Below are positions 1 through 6,343 of a DNA stretch of 12,610 nt, one piece after another; positions within the stretch are counted from its first letter, which is position 1, and the number at the start of each line of letters is the position of its first letter. Position numbers and translations under genes: made by a program. Under the pieces are notes generated by a model, which worked only from the letters and a program-made list of their open reading frames with translations, had not been told where the DNA came from and ran no database searches. This DNA is from CAXBCP01 sp038120765 (GTDB taxonomy: Bacteria > Pseudomonadota > Alphaproteobacteria > MPNO01 > UBA830), in contig JAYOMI010000100.1 in the NCBI GenBank assembly GCA_038120765.1, positions 1-12,610 of the forward strand, given 5' to 3'.

Positions 1-736
1 GTTCATCGACATCGCGGCGGATTTTCTGCGGCCCGGTATAGGCAACCGAAGGCGGACAGCCGAGCACGATGGCACACGGCATCTTTTCGCCGCGCGCCTT
101 GTATTTCTCCCAGTGAAGATATCCTCCCGCCCCGCCTTCCCGGGCAGACATGCGGACTGCCATCCGGTTGGACGCCTTGAGCCCCCCGCGGTAGGTACCG
201 AGATTCTGGATACCCGTTTCCGGATCTTTGGTAACGAACATGCCGGCCGTCAGATAGGGCGCACTGTCAAATCCGGGCGTGGAAATCGGGACCGGCAGCG
301 CGTCGAGTCCCTTCCCTTCGCCGATCAGATCTTCGCCCCTGATGATTATCTGCTGACAGGGTGCGTCCGTCACAACAACGGGATCTATGGGGTTGTTTAC
401 CGCATTCGCCCAGTGCCGCCCGATTTCATCGAGCGAAACGCCGACACCGATCCGGTAGACATCCCGGTTTGCGGCCAATGCCCCCACCAGTACGGGCATG
501 TCATAGGTCCTGCCCCGGCTGTCGAAGACATTGGTGAATAGGAAAGCCTTTCGTTCGGCATCCGGGATACCGCCCCGGTACTGCCACCGTACCAGGGGAT
601 GAAGCTCCGTATCCTTGTTCACCGGCTTGTCGATACGCAGCAGAAGACCCTCTTTCTCCAGCGCCGCGATGTGATCCTGAAGGTCGGGATAGCCGCTTAC
701 GCGGGAAACCGCCCCCGCATCCATCTGAGTTGCCAT
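1..736 (-). CDS. UbiD family decarboxylase, N-terminal part (cut by left edge)
   Basis: This open frame runs off the left edge, leaving 245 N-terminal residues of a protein family that is usually about 450-500 residues long. UbiD enzymes are cytoplasmic, prenylated-FMN-dependent, reversible decarboxylases of aromatic or alpha,beta-unsaturated acids. Family landmarks are visible: the 'AGMFVTKDPETG' strand (residues about 164-175), followed by N178, R183 and H208, which match in order and context the Asn, Arg and His that hold the cofactor phosphate/metal in UbiD/Fdc1-type enzymes. The Glu-Arg-Glu catalytic region lies beyond the edge and cannot be checked. The ATG at 736 is the first in frame after an upstream stop near 825, but it has no clear ribosome binding site. 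The gene follows tetR in the same orientation with a 138 bp gap that contains a terminator-like hairpin, so the two may not share a transcript. The family call is firm; the substrate is unknown. Confidence 0.88.
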   Translation of the reverse strand, partial: MATQMDAGAVSRVSGYPDLQDHIAALEKEGLLLRIDKPVNKDTELHPLVRWQYRGGIPDAERKAFLFTNVFDSRGRTYDMPVLVGALAANRDVYRIGVGVSLDEIGRHWANAVNNPIDPVVVTDAPCQQIIIRGEDLIGEGKGLDALPVPISTPGFDSAPYLTAGMFVTKDPETGIQNLGTYRGGLKASNRMAVRMSAREGGAGGYLHWEKYKARGEKMPCAIVLGCPPSVAYTGPQKIRRDVDE

Positions 737-757
737 CGTCTGCCACCGCTGCGTTAG

Positions 758-782
758 AAAAGCGCCCGGATCGAACGGGCGC
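758..782 (-). terminator. Rho-independent terminator-like hairpin between tetR and ubiD
   Basis: Read on the minus strand, a perfect 7 bp GC-rich stem (GCGCCCG/CGGGCGC, arms 776-782 and 762-768) with a 7-base loop is followed at once by TTTT. It lies about 90 bases after the tetR stop and about 22 bases before the ubiD start. The likely role is to end the tetR transcript. If the ubiD promoter lies upstream, it would instead sit in the ubiD leader as an attenuator-like element. Confidence 0.55.
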
Positions 783-792
783 GTCGGACAGG

Positions 793-821
793 AGTTTACG
801 CGGTCGGATTGGCCGATTCAA
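793..821 (-). promoter_or_regulatory. Possible sigma70-type promoter for the ubiD gene
   Basis: On the minus strand TTGAAT (816-821) and TAAACT (793-798) are separated by exactly 17 bases; each box matches the consensus at 4 of 6 positions. Transcription would start near 786, directly ahead of the terminator-like hairpin at 758-782. This is a weak call made by eye. Confidence 0.25.
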
Positions 822-874
822 TACGCTACCGTATGGTGAGGGCGATCGGGCCGGAAACCGTGTACATCAGAGGG

Positions 875-1471
875 TTATGCCCGGTTGGGCGAAGACAACA
901 TAAGATGATAACTGCGGGCCCGGGCGACACGCTCCTCCAGCGGCAAACCGCCGCTTCGAAGGTATTCGCCGGTCATGATGGTCTGGTAAACCTGACCGCG
1001 CACACGCGCTTCATGCGCGTCGAATCCCAGTTCGACGAGCTGGGCCGTCAGAAACGCGAGCCGCTGCGCATCCCGCTCTTCAATACGCCGCGAGACGTCC
1101 GCATCTTTGTGCGACAACATTCGCAACGATACCGTCTGCCCCCGGGTTACCCGCCCGACAACGCTCTTGAAAAGCGCCCAGATTCGATCCGCCGGATCGG
1201 TCGCGTGCTCCATATCCGGTAACATCTGGTCATCCCAGATCGAAAACCAGCGGTCCAGCAACGCGTCTATCAGCTGTTGCCGGTCCTTGAAATGCCAGTA
1301 AAAACTGCCTTTTGTGACCCCGAGACGACGTGCCAGGGGCTCGACCCGCACACCCTCGAGTCCGGCTTCGCCAAGCATCTCCCATGCCGCAGCAATCCAG
1401 TCACCGCGGCTCAGACTTTCGGTTGTTTTCCCCTGCCTGTCCTTGACAGGCAAAGATACCGGTTCAGCCAT
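875..1471 (-). CDS. TetR/AcrR family transcriptional regulator
   Basis: This 198-residue protein has the length and N-terminal DNA-binding domain of TetR repressors. The helix-turn-helix spans about residues 40-62 (VRVEPLARRLGVTKGSFYWH) and runs into the typical F-K-D-R-Q-Q-L linker. The C-terminal two thirds is the helical ligand-binding and dimer region, which is too variable to name a ligand. I chose the internal ATG at 1471 because GGGAG stands about 8 bases upstream; the frame could extend to 1504, but that start has no such site. The gene is divergent from tctC, with a perfect palindrome in the shared upstream region, and is followed by ubiD in the same direction. Local control of tctC and of itself is the likely role. 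That role is inferred from position; the family is certain. Confidence 0.9.
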   Translation of the reverse strand: MAEPVSLPVKDRQGKTTESLSRGDWIAAAWEMLGEAGLEGVRVEPLARRLGVTKGSFYWHFKDRQQLIDALLDRWFSIWDDQMLPDMEHATDPADRIWALFKSVVGRVTRGQTVSLRMLSHKDADVSRRIEERDAQRLAFLTAQLVELGFDAHEARVRGQVYQTIMTGEYLRSGGLPLEERVARARSYHLMLSSPNRA

Positions 1472-1491
1472 TTCATTCACTCCCAGCCAAA

Positions 1492-1506
1492 TAATGGCAG
1501 CCATTA
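1492..1506. promoter_or_regulatory. Palindromic candidate operator for the TetR regulator
   Basis: TAATGGC-A-GCCATTA is a perfect 15 bp inverted repeat. It lies 21 bases upstream of the tetR start codon, in the region shared with divergent tctC, and 18 bases before a good -10-like box for tctC (TATACT, 1525-1530). TetR regulators commonly bind such short palindromes next to their own gene, so this is the leading operator candidate. Binding is inferred. Confidence 0.5.
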
Positions 1507-1533
1507 CCGGATGATCTCAACCGATATACTTCC

Positions 1534-1562
1534 ATCATGGGGATTTTAACAGCCTCTTCCAA
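1534..1562 (-). promoter_or_regulatory. Possible promoter for the tetR gene
   Basis: On the minus strand TTGGAA (1557-1562) and CATGAT (1534-1539) are 17 bases apart, each with 4 of 6 consensus matches. The predicted start near 1527 places the palindrome at 1492-1506 just downstream, where a bound repressor would block transcription. Weak, by-eye call. Confidence 0.25.
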
Positions 1563-1572
1563 ATTGAAAATT

Positions 1573-1588
1573 CGAAGTCTAAGCTTCG
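1573..1588. repeat. Short inverted repeat in the tctC leader
   Basis: CGAAG (1573-1577) and CTTCG (1584-1588) form an inverted repeat with a 6-base spacer, about 40 bases upstream of the tctC start codon. It could be a second operator half-site pair or a small leader hairpin. It differs in sequence from the palindrome at 1492-1506. Confidence 0.25.
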
Positions 1589-1628
1589 GCCACGACACGA
1601 TAGCAAAACTCACCAAGGGAGACTAAAT

Positions 1629-2651
1629 ATGTCTGGAAGACTTACAAAAACACTCGCCGCGCTTCCGGCGGTCGCCGTCCTCGGACTGGCGATGCCGGCA
1701 TCCGCAGACGAGATTTCAGATTTCTATAGCGGGAAAACTGTTACCGTCATGGTGCCGTCGGGCCTTGGCGGCACCCTCGGCCTCTACGGTCGTCTCGTAG
1801 CGGAGCATCTCGGCGATCATATTCCCGGAAAGCCCACGGTCATTGTCCAGTCCCGCCCCGGCGGCGGCGGCACGAAAGGCGCGGCATACGCCTATAACGC
1901 TGCCCCGAAAGACGGCACGTATATCGCCGAGGTTCTCGCACCCTCGGTTTTTGCGCCACTGCTGCGGTCCGTAAAATTCGATGCCTCAAAGTTTCAATGG
2001 CTCGGTTCGCTGACACCGAGACCCGCCGTCGTCTCCGTCTGGCACACAGCGGCCGCAAAAACCCTCGAAGAGGCCGAGAAGATCGAAATCCCGATGGGAT
2101 CTACCGGTCTTGGCTCTGAAACCTACATCACCCCGACCAGGATGAACGAGGTTCTCGGTACCACGTTCAAGGTCGTCAAACGCTACAAAGGTGGCGGCGC
2201 CGTCAACAAGGCGATGGAAGCCCAGGAAGTCAGCGGCCGGATGCAGTACTGGTCAGGCTGGACGGCCGGCAAGCCGACCTGGCTGCGGGACAACCTGCTC
2301 GTTCATCTGGTTCAGTATGGCGGTGTCATTCCGGAACTTCCCAACGTACCGCAGCTCGCCAGTCTCGTTAAGAGCAAGGAAGCGAAAGACATGGTCGCCT
2401 TCATTGAAACTGCCCCGAAGATCGGGATGGGCTTCTGGCTGCACCATGAAGTTCCGAAGCCCCGTGTCGCGGCGCTTCGCAAGTCGTTCATGGCAATGAT
2501 GGCGGATCCCAAGTTCCTGGAAAATGCCAAGAAGCGCCGCACACCGATCGAACCGGTAAGCGGTGAAGTTCTCGACAAGCTTGTCGCCGATGCCTATGCG
2601 ACGCCGCCCGCGACCATCGCCAAGCTGAAGGCGATTCTCGGGTTCAAATAA
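1629..2651 (+). CDS. tctC: Tripartite tricarboxylate transporter substrate-binding protein (TctC/Bug family)
   Basis: This 340-residue protein is a periplasmic solute receptor of the TctC/Bug family, which captures an organic acid and passes it to a TctA-TctB membrane permease. The N-terminus is a clear Sec signal peptide: basic 'SGRLTK', a hydrophobic stretch, and 'PASA' before D27 as the likely cleavage point. The mature part carries the family pattern 'IPGKPTVIVQSRPGGGGTKG' (about residues 65-84), the local match to the usual VVENRPGAGG motif, then 'APKDGTYIA' and a 'GSTG' loop near residue 158. GGGAG at 1617-1621 lies 7 bases before the ATG. The gene stands alone on the plus strand, divergent from tetR and convergent with the fused tctAB. 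Receptors of this family usually sit in one operon with their permease, so this arrangement is unusual. The ligand is not predictable. Confidence 0.92.
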   Translation: MSGRLTKTLAALPAVAVLGLAMPASADEISDFYSGKTVTVMVPSGLGGTLGLYGRLVAEHLGDHIPGKPTVIVQSRPGGGGTKGAAYAYNAAPKDGTYIAEVLAPSVFAPLLRSVKFDASKFQWLGSLTPRPAVVSVWHTAAAKTLEEAEKIEIPMGSTGLGSETYITPTRMNEVLGTTFKVVKRYKGGGAVNKAMEAQEVSGRMQYWSGWTAGKPTWLRDNLLVHLVQYGGVIPELPNVPQLASLVKSKEAKDMVAFIETAPKIGMGFWLHHEVPKPRVAALRKSFMAMMADPKFLENAKKRRTPIEPVSGEVLDKLVADAYATPPATIAKLKAILGFK

Positions 2652-2671
2652 ACCCGGCATATGCCGATACG

Positions 2672-2708
2672 AAAACACCCCGGAGCAGACGCTCCGGGGT
2701 GTTTTTTT
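2672..2708. terminator. Strong bidirectional rho-independent terminator
   Basis: The arms ACACCCCGGAGC and GCTCCGGGGTGT form a 12 bp GC-rich stem with loop AGAC (2687-2690). It is flanked by an A run on the left (2672-2675) and seven T on the right (2702-2708). It therefore works for tctC on the plus strand and, less strongly, for the minus-strand array ending at tctAB (stop at 2729). It sits in the 77 bp gap between the two converging genes. Confidence 0.92.
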
Positions 2709-2728
2709 GTGCGCTCGGAAGACGCCCG

Positions 2729-4867
2729 TCAGAACATGTTGATTGCCGGGATCGTCCGCAGGACGGGGAACCAGTCCCCCAGCAATGTCTGCGGCCACGG
2801 GATCACCAGCAGCTCATGGAACAGGAGATAGGACACGATCCATACCCCGCCGGAAACCATAAGCGTCAGACGCCAGCTCTCTTTGCCTTCCAGCCTGATA
2901 TACGCGACCATGAAGAAGAACATGGCCGGGAGCAGGCCTATAACGGCGGCAACGCCGAAGAAAGCCAGCAGCCAAGCGAAATAGTTGAGAACCCGCTTCG
3001 TGATCTCCGGTCCCGACAGGTCGCCGTAATCCGCGCTGATGTCGAAGTGGACGTCGGTTTGCACCGGTTCGGTGCCGCCCTCCCCGCGCCCGGGTATCCC
3101 GTCATCGTCGAGGACTTCCTTCTGTCCCGGCGCGACAAACAACGCCGACAGGACAAGCCAGCCGATAAAGATCATGGCGCAGACCGAGACGACCTGAGGG
3201 ATCAGTCTTGCGCCGAATTCCCATGTCGAGGCTATGCTGAAAGCGGCCGCAAACATCGCAAAAAGCAGTATCGCGAAAATCAGATCCGGATTGATCGCCT
3301 CTCTCTGGAAGCCGAACTTGCTGGATGCCTTGTTGGCTTTCGCCCGCGCCCGGTACCCCTTGATGATGGGGGTCAGCACCCCATACAGGGTTACCGCGAA
3401 GATAATCGGGACATAGGGCGCAAATTTAACGTCGCCGTCACCGAAATCGCGCCAGATCCAGAGCCAGTCCGCGCCATAGCGCTCGACCGATATGAACATG
3501 TAGCGTTCCACCAGACCGCCGAGCACGAAGCCGAGGATAAGCGGCGGCCGCGGCCAGCGCAGACGCTTCATGATCCAGCCGAGAAGCCCGAACAGCAGGA
3601 GCGCGTAGATATCGCCCCACTGACGCGAGCCCTGGAAGGCACCGATAAAGGTGATCGCCAGAACCACCGGCGCCAGAACGCCGATACGGACAAGCGCGAC
3701 TTTGGCCAGCTCATTGGCAAAGGCAAAGCAGATACCCGCGCCGAGAACGTTGGCGATCGCGACCGACCAGACAAGTGTGTAGGTCACGTCCAGCCGGGTC
3801 GTCAGCATTTCCGGCCCCGGGACGAGCCCGTGGATCAGAAACGCCCCGAGGATAAGGGCCATAGAGGCCGAACCCGGGACACCGAAGGCAATCGTCGGGA
3901 CCAGCGCCCCGCCTTCCTTCGCGTTGTTGGACGATTCCGATGCGATGACACCGCGAACGTCGCCCTTGCCGAAGGTCTCCGGCGCGCCTTTTTCGGTACG
4001 CGCGGCATGGCCGTAAGCGATCCAGTCAATGACCGACGCGCCGATGCCCGGAACGGCGCCAAGCGCCGCGCCAATGGATGCACATCGAATGACGAGGAAC
4101 CAGTTTCGGAAGGTATCCTTGATACCTTCAATCTGTCCGAAACGGGCATCCTGTTTGTCTTCGTCCTTCACATTGATCGATTGCTTGGTGATAGCCATAT
4201 CGCCGAGTTCGGGGATCGCAAACAGTCCCAGAGCAAGCGGAACGACCGGCAGACCATCCCACAGGTAAAGGGAATCGAAGGTCCAGCGTAGCGTGCCGGT
4301 TTGAGGATCGTCGCCCGCCGTCGCGACCAGCAGCCCGATACAGGCGCCCGCCAGTCCTTTCAGGGGCGAACCGCCGGAGAGCACCGCCACCAGCGAAAGG
4401 CCGAAGACGCATATCGCAAGCAGTTCAGGGGACCCGATTTCCAGCACCAGCGGCCGCAGGATCGGCACGCTGATGCCAAGCAGCAACGCGCCGAAAAGTC
4501 CGCCGAGCACAGACGCGGAGAACGCAGCGCCGAAGGCACGGCCTGCCTCGCCTTTCCGGGCCATCGGATAGCCGTCAAGAATCGTCGCCGCCGACCCGAC
4601 GGTACCCGGCACCCCGAACAGGACGGCAGGTATCGTATCCGACGTTACAACGACCGCCTGCAGCCCCATCATGAAGGCCAGAGCGGTATAGGGGTCCATA
4701 TTGAACGTGAACGGCAACAGCAACGACAGACCGACGAGCCCGCCCAGGCCGGGAATCACCCCGAGTACCAGTCCGATCAAAACACCAAAAGAGAGAAAGC
4801 CCAGTCTCTCCAGATCAGCCATGTTCTGGAACGCCTGTATGGCGCTTCCCAACATATCAACTTCCAT
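2729..4867 (-). CDS. Fused TctA-TctB permease of a tripartite tricarboxylate transporter
   Basis: This 712-residue inner-membrane protein joins both membrane subunits of a TTT transporter. Residues 1 to about 505 are TctA, the large permease of about 500 residues: 'GLVLGVIPGLGG' (32-43), 'GVPGTVGSAATILDGYPMAR' (85-104), 'GAVPGIGAS' (270-278), and the signature stretch at 306-354 with 'ESSNNAKEGGALVPTIAFGV'. After a charged linker (504-525) comes a TctB-like part (526-712), with about four hydrophobic segments near 528-548, 555-578, 628-654 and 665-690 and a hydrophilic loop at 580-622. In most genomes TctB is a separate small protein encoded next to TctA. GGGAG lies about 6 bases before the ATG at 4867. 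It is the last gene of the minus-strand array, 130 bp after the amidohydrolase. It presumably works with the TctC encoded convergently at 1629-2651; that pairing is inferred from proximity. Confidence 0.93.
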   Translation of the reverse strand: MEVDMLGSAIQAFQNMADLERLGFLSFGVLIGLVLGVIPGLGGLVGLSLLLPFTFNMDPYTALAFMMGLQAVVVTSDTIPAVLFGVPGTVGSAATILDGYPMARKGEAGRAFGAAFSASVLGGLFGALLLGISVPILRPLVLEIGSPELLAICVFGLSLVAVLSGGSPLKGLAGACIGLLVATAGDDPQTGTLRWTFDSLYLWDGLPVVPLALGLFAIPELGDMAITKQSINVKDEDKQDARFGQIEGIKDTFRNWFLVIRCASIGAALGAVPGIGASVIDWIAYGHAARTEKGAPETFGKGDVRGVIASESSNNAKEGGALVPTIAFGVPGSASMALILGAFLIHGLVPGPEMLTTRLDVTYTLVWSVAIANVLGAGICFAFANELAKVALVRIGVLAPVVLAITFIGAFQGSRQWGDIYALLLFGLLGWIMKRLRWPRPPLILGFVLGGLVERYMFISVERYGADWLWIWRDFGDGDVKFAPYVPIIFAVTLYGVLTPIIKGYRARAKANKASSKFGFQREAINPDLIFAILLFAMFAAAFSIASTWEFGARLIPQVVSVCAMIFIGWLVLSALFVAPGQKEVLDDDGIPGRGEGGTEPVQTDVHFDISADYGDLSGPEITKRVLNYFAWLLAFFGVAAVIGLLPAMFFFMVAYIRLEGKESWRLTLMVSGGVWIVSYLLFHELLVIPWPQTLLGDWFPVLRTIPAINMF

Positions 4868-4914
4868 TTCGCGCTCCCGGTAAGACCATTTATTCGGCCT
4901 TTAAACTATTAACG

Positions 4915-4926
4915 TACGCCTGCGTA
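4915..4926. repeat. Short inverted repeat upstream of the TctA-TctB gene
   Basis: TACGC-CT-GCGTA is a perfect 5-2-5 inverted repeat about 48 bases upstream of the tctAB start. It may be an operator; nothing else supports a role. Confidence 0.2.
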
Positions 4927-4957
4927 TGGACACAGTGGTATCAGACCGCCCTTTTCA

Positions 4958-4971
4958 GTCAAGCGGTTGAC
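4958..4971. repeat. Short inverted repeat overlapping a -35-like TTGACT
   Basis: GTCAA-GCGG-TTGAC is a perfect 5-4-5 inverted repeat in the 130 bp gap between the amidohydrolase and tctAB. On the minus strand one arm supplies TTGACT, a good -35 match, but the best -10 sixteen bases on (TACCAC) is poor. It may be a weak internal promoter with an operator. Confidence 0.22.
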
Positions 4972-4997
4972 ACAAAGATCATTGCTGCAGGATCACA

Positions 4998-6239
4998 TCA
5001 TTCGGCGGCGACGGCCGACGAATGGTTTGGATGCCGTGCGCTGACATCCAGTTTGAAGATTTTCTGGGCCGTTTCCCCCAGAATATTTCGTTTCGCCTTC
5101 TCATCTATAAACGGCAAGTCCCAGATGACGCTCGGGATATCCATATCCCAATGCGGATAATCCGATGCCCACAATAGCTGGGTCTCGGCATTCATCGCCT
5201 TGAAGGTGCCTTCCAGCAGATCCATGTCGTCCGGCATCTCCATCGGCTGCGTAGTGTAATACATATCCCGCATGTAATCGCTGGGCAGTTTTCTGAGCAT
5301 CGGACATTCCGAAGACCGCATCCGGTACTGCGTATCGAGACGCTGCATCAGGAACGGAATCCATGAAATGCCTGATTCAATCCAGATGACCGGCAGATTC
5401 GGGAACCGCTCGTTCATGCCGTTCAGTACCCAGTTGGTGCAATGCACGACGTTGTACCAGGTGAAGCCCAGCGCATGCACCGCCAGGAAGCGGTTACAGG
5501 TGCGGAACATGGGATCGTCCCAGTTGAATCCGGAATGGAAACCGATCGGCAGGCCGCGTTCCTGGATGGCAGCGTATATTTTCATGTAATCGTTATGATG
5601 CACCGGACGATGACGCACCGACGTGACCATGAACCCGATCACCCCTTCGGCGTCTCCGAAATCCTCGACGATCTTCAGCGCCGCCGCCGGATCGTTGAAC
5701 GGCAGATACAGCATTGACTTCATGCGCGGCGAACCGGGCAGAACCTTCTCGACCAGCCAGCGGTTATAGGCACGCGCCAGGCAAACCTCGACATCCGGCT
5801 GCGGGTGCATGGCAAGCCCCAGCATTGGCGTCGGGAAGACGCAGGCGTAATCGACGCCCATCGCGTCCATCCAGCGGTGGCTGAGATGCACATCCCGGTG
5901 TTTCCCGTCGTCCGGCGTCTGTTCCAGCGACCGGAGCGGATACCGGGTCACCCGTCCGCCGATATCCTGATAGCCGGCGCGCCCGAGCGTGAACATGGAT
6001 CCGCGGTGGGCGATCTGCTGGGCCGACCGCGCCAGCTGGCGCAGCACCGGATCCTCGATGAATTCGACGATTTCGACCATGGATTCGGTTTCATAGTGAT
6101 GGGCATCGACATCGATGATGAGAACGTCGTCAAAGCCACGCTGATCCCGCTGTCGGGCCGCGTTCGTCAGCAGCTTTTCGGTATCGAATTCCTCGACACT
6201 CATCCGGAAATAGCGTTCGTTGCCTGTAGGGAGTTCCAT
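4998..6239 (-). CDS. Amidohydrolase family 2 protein (putative metal-dependent hydrolase or decarboxylase)
   Basis: This 413-residue cytoplasmic protein belongs to the amidohydrolase_2 (TIM-barrel) group, which includes ACMSD, LigW-type and resorcylate decarboxylases as well as true hydrolases. Visible metal-site candidates are D45 and H47 in 'IIDVDAHHYE' (strand 1; the common His-x-His is here Asp-x-His), H235 in 'GFHSGFNWD', E289 in 'IWIESGISW', and D360 in 'LLWASDYPHWD' (strand 8). The frame opens at an ATG at 6254. I chose the ATG at 6239 because GGAGACGGAG directly precedes it and a good promoter (6275-6303) would leave only a very short leader for the upstream start. It lies between the TRAP genes and tctAB on one strand, so it probably acts on an imported acid or its product. 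Whether the reaction is decarboxylation or hydrolysis is not decided by the sequence. Confidence 0.88.
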   Translation of the reverse strand: MELPTGNERYFRMSVEEFDTEKLLTNAARQRDQRGFDDVLIIDVDAHHYETESMVEIVEFIEDPVLRQLARSAQQIAHRGSMFTLGRAGYQDIGGRVTRYPLRSLEQTPDDGKHRDVHLSHRWMDAMGVDYACVFPTPMLGLAMHPQPDVEVCLARAYNRWLVEKVLPGSPRMKSMLYLPFNDPAAALKIVEDFGDAEGVIGFMVTSVRHRPVHHNDYMKIYAAIQERGLPIGFHSGFNWDDPMFRTCNRFLAVHALGFTWYNVVHCTNWVLNGMNERFPNLPVIWIESGISWIPFLMQRLDTQYRMRSSECPMLRKLPSDYMRDMYYTTQPMEMPDDMDLLEGTFKAMNAETQLLWASDYPHWDMDIPSVIWDLPFIDEKAKRNILGETAQKIFKLDVSARHPNHSSAVAAE

Positions 6240-6274
6240 TAACTCCGTCTCCATTGGTGGACTGTTGGATTCTT

Positions 6275-6303
6275 ATTGTAGACATAAATCCGACATACGC
6301 CAA
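6275..6303 (-). promoter_or_regulatory. Likely internal sigma70-type promoter for the amidohydrolase gene
   Basis: On the minus strand TTGGCG (6298-6303, 4 of 6 matches) and TACAAT (6275-6280, 5 of 6) are 17 bases apart in the 104 bp gap after dctM. The predicted start near 6268 gives a leader of about 28 bases to the ATG at 6239. This suggests the amidohydrolase-tctAB pair can be expressed apart from the TRAP genes. Confidence 0.42.
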
Positions 6304-6343
6304 AGGGTTACCGTGGCTACGGCAAGGCCAACCATCTTGCAGG

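Noticed and set aside
501..821. 106-codon minus-strand frame starting at 821
   Set aside because: It overlaps the ubiD frame out of register. The ubiD frame carries the cofactor-site motifs; this one has none and reads through the hairpin.
2699..4291. A 530-codon open frame on the plus strand opposite tctAB
   Set aside because: It lies antisense to a clear membrane protein. Its product is very rich in Arg, Asp, Gln and His with no domain pattern, as expected from the reverse frame of GC-rich transporter codons, and it starts inside the terminator.
6306..6333. Hairpin-like GGTT..CCGT..ACGG..AACC after dctM
   Set aside because: Short stems, poor outer pairing and no T run on the minus strand, so not supported as a terminator.
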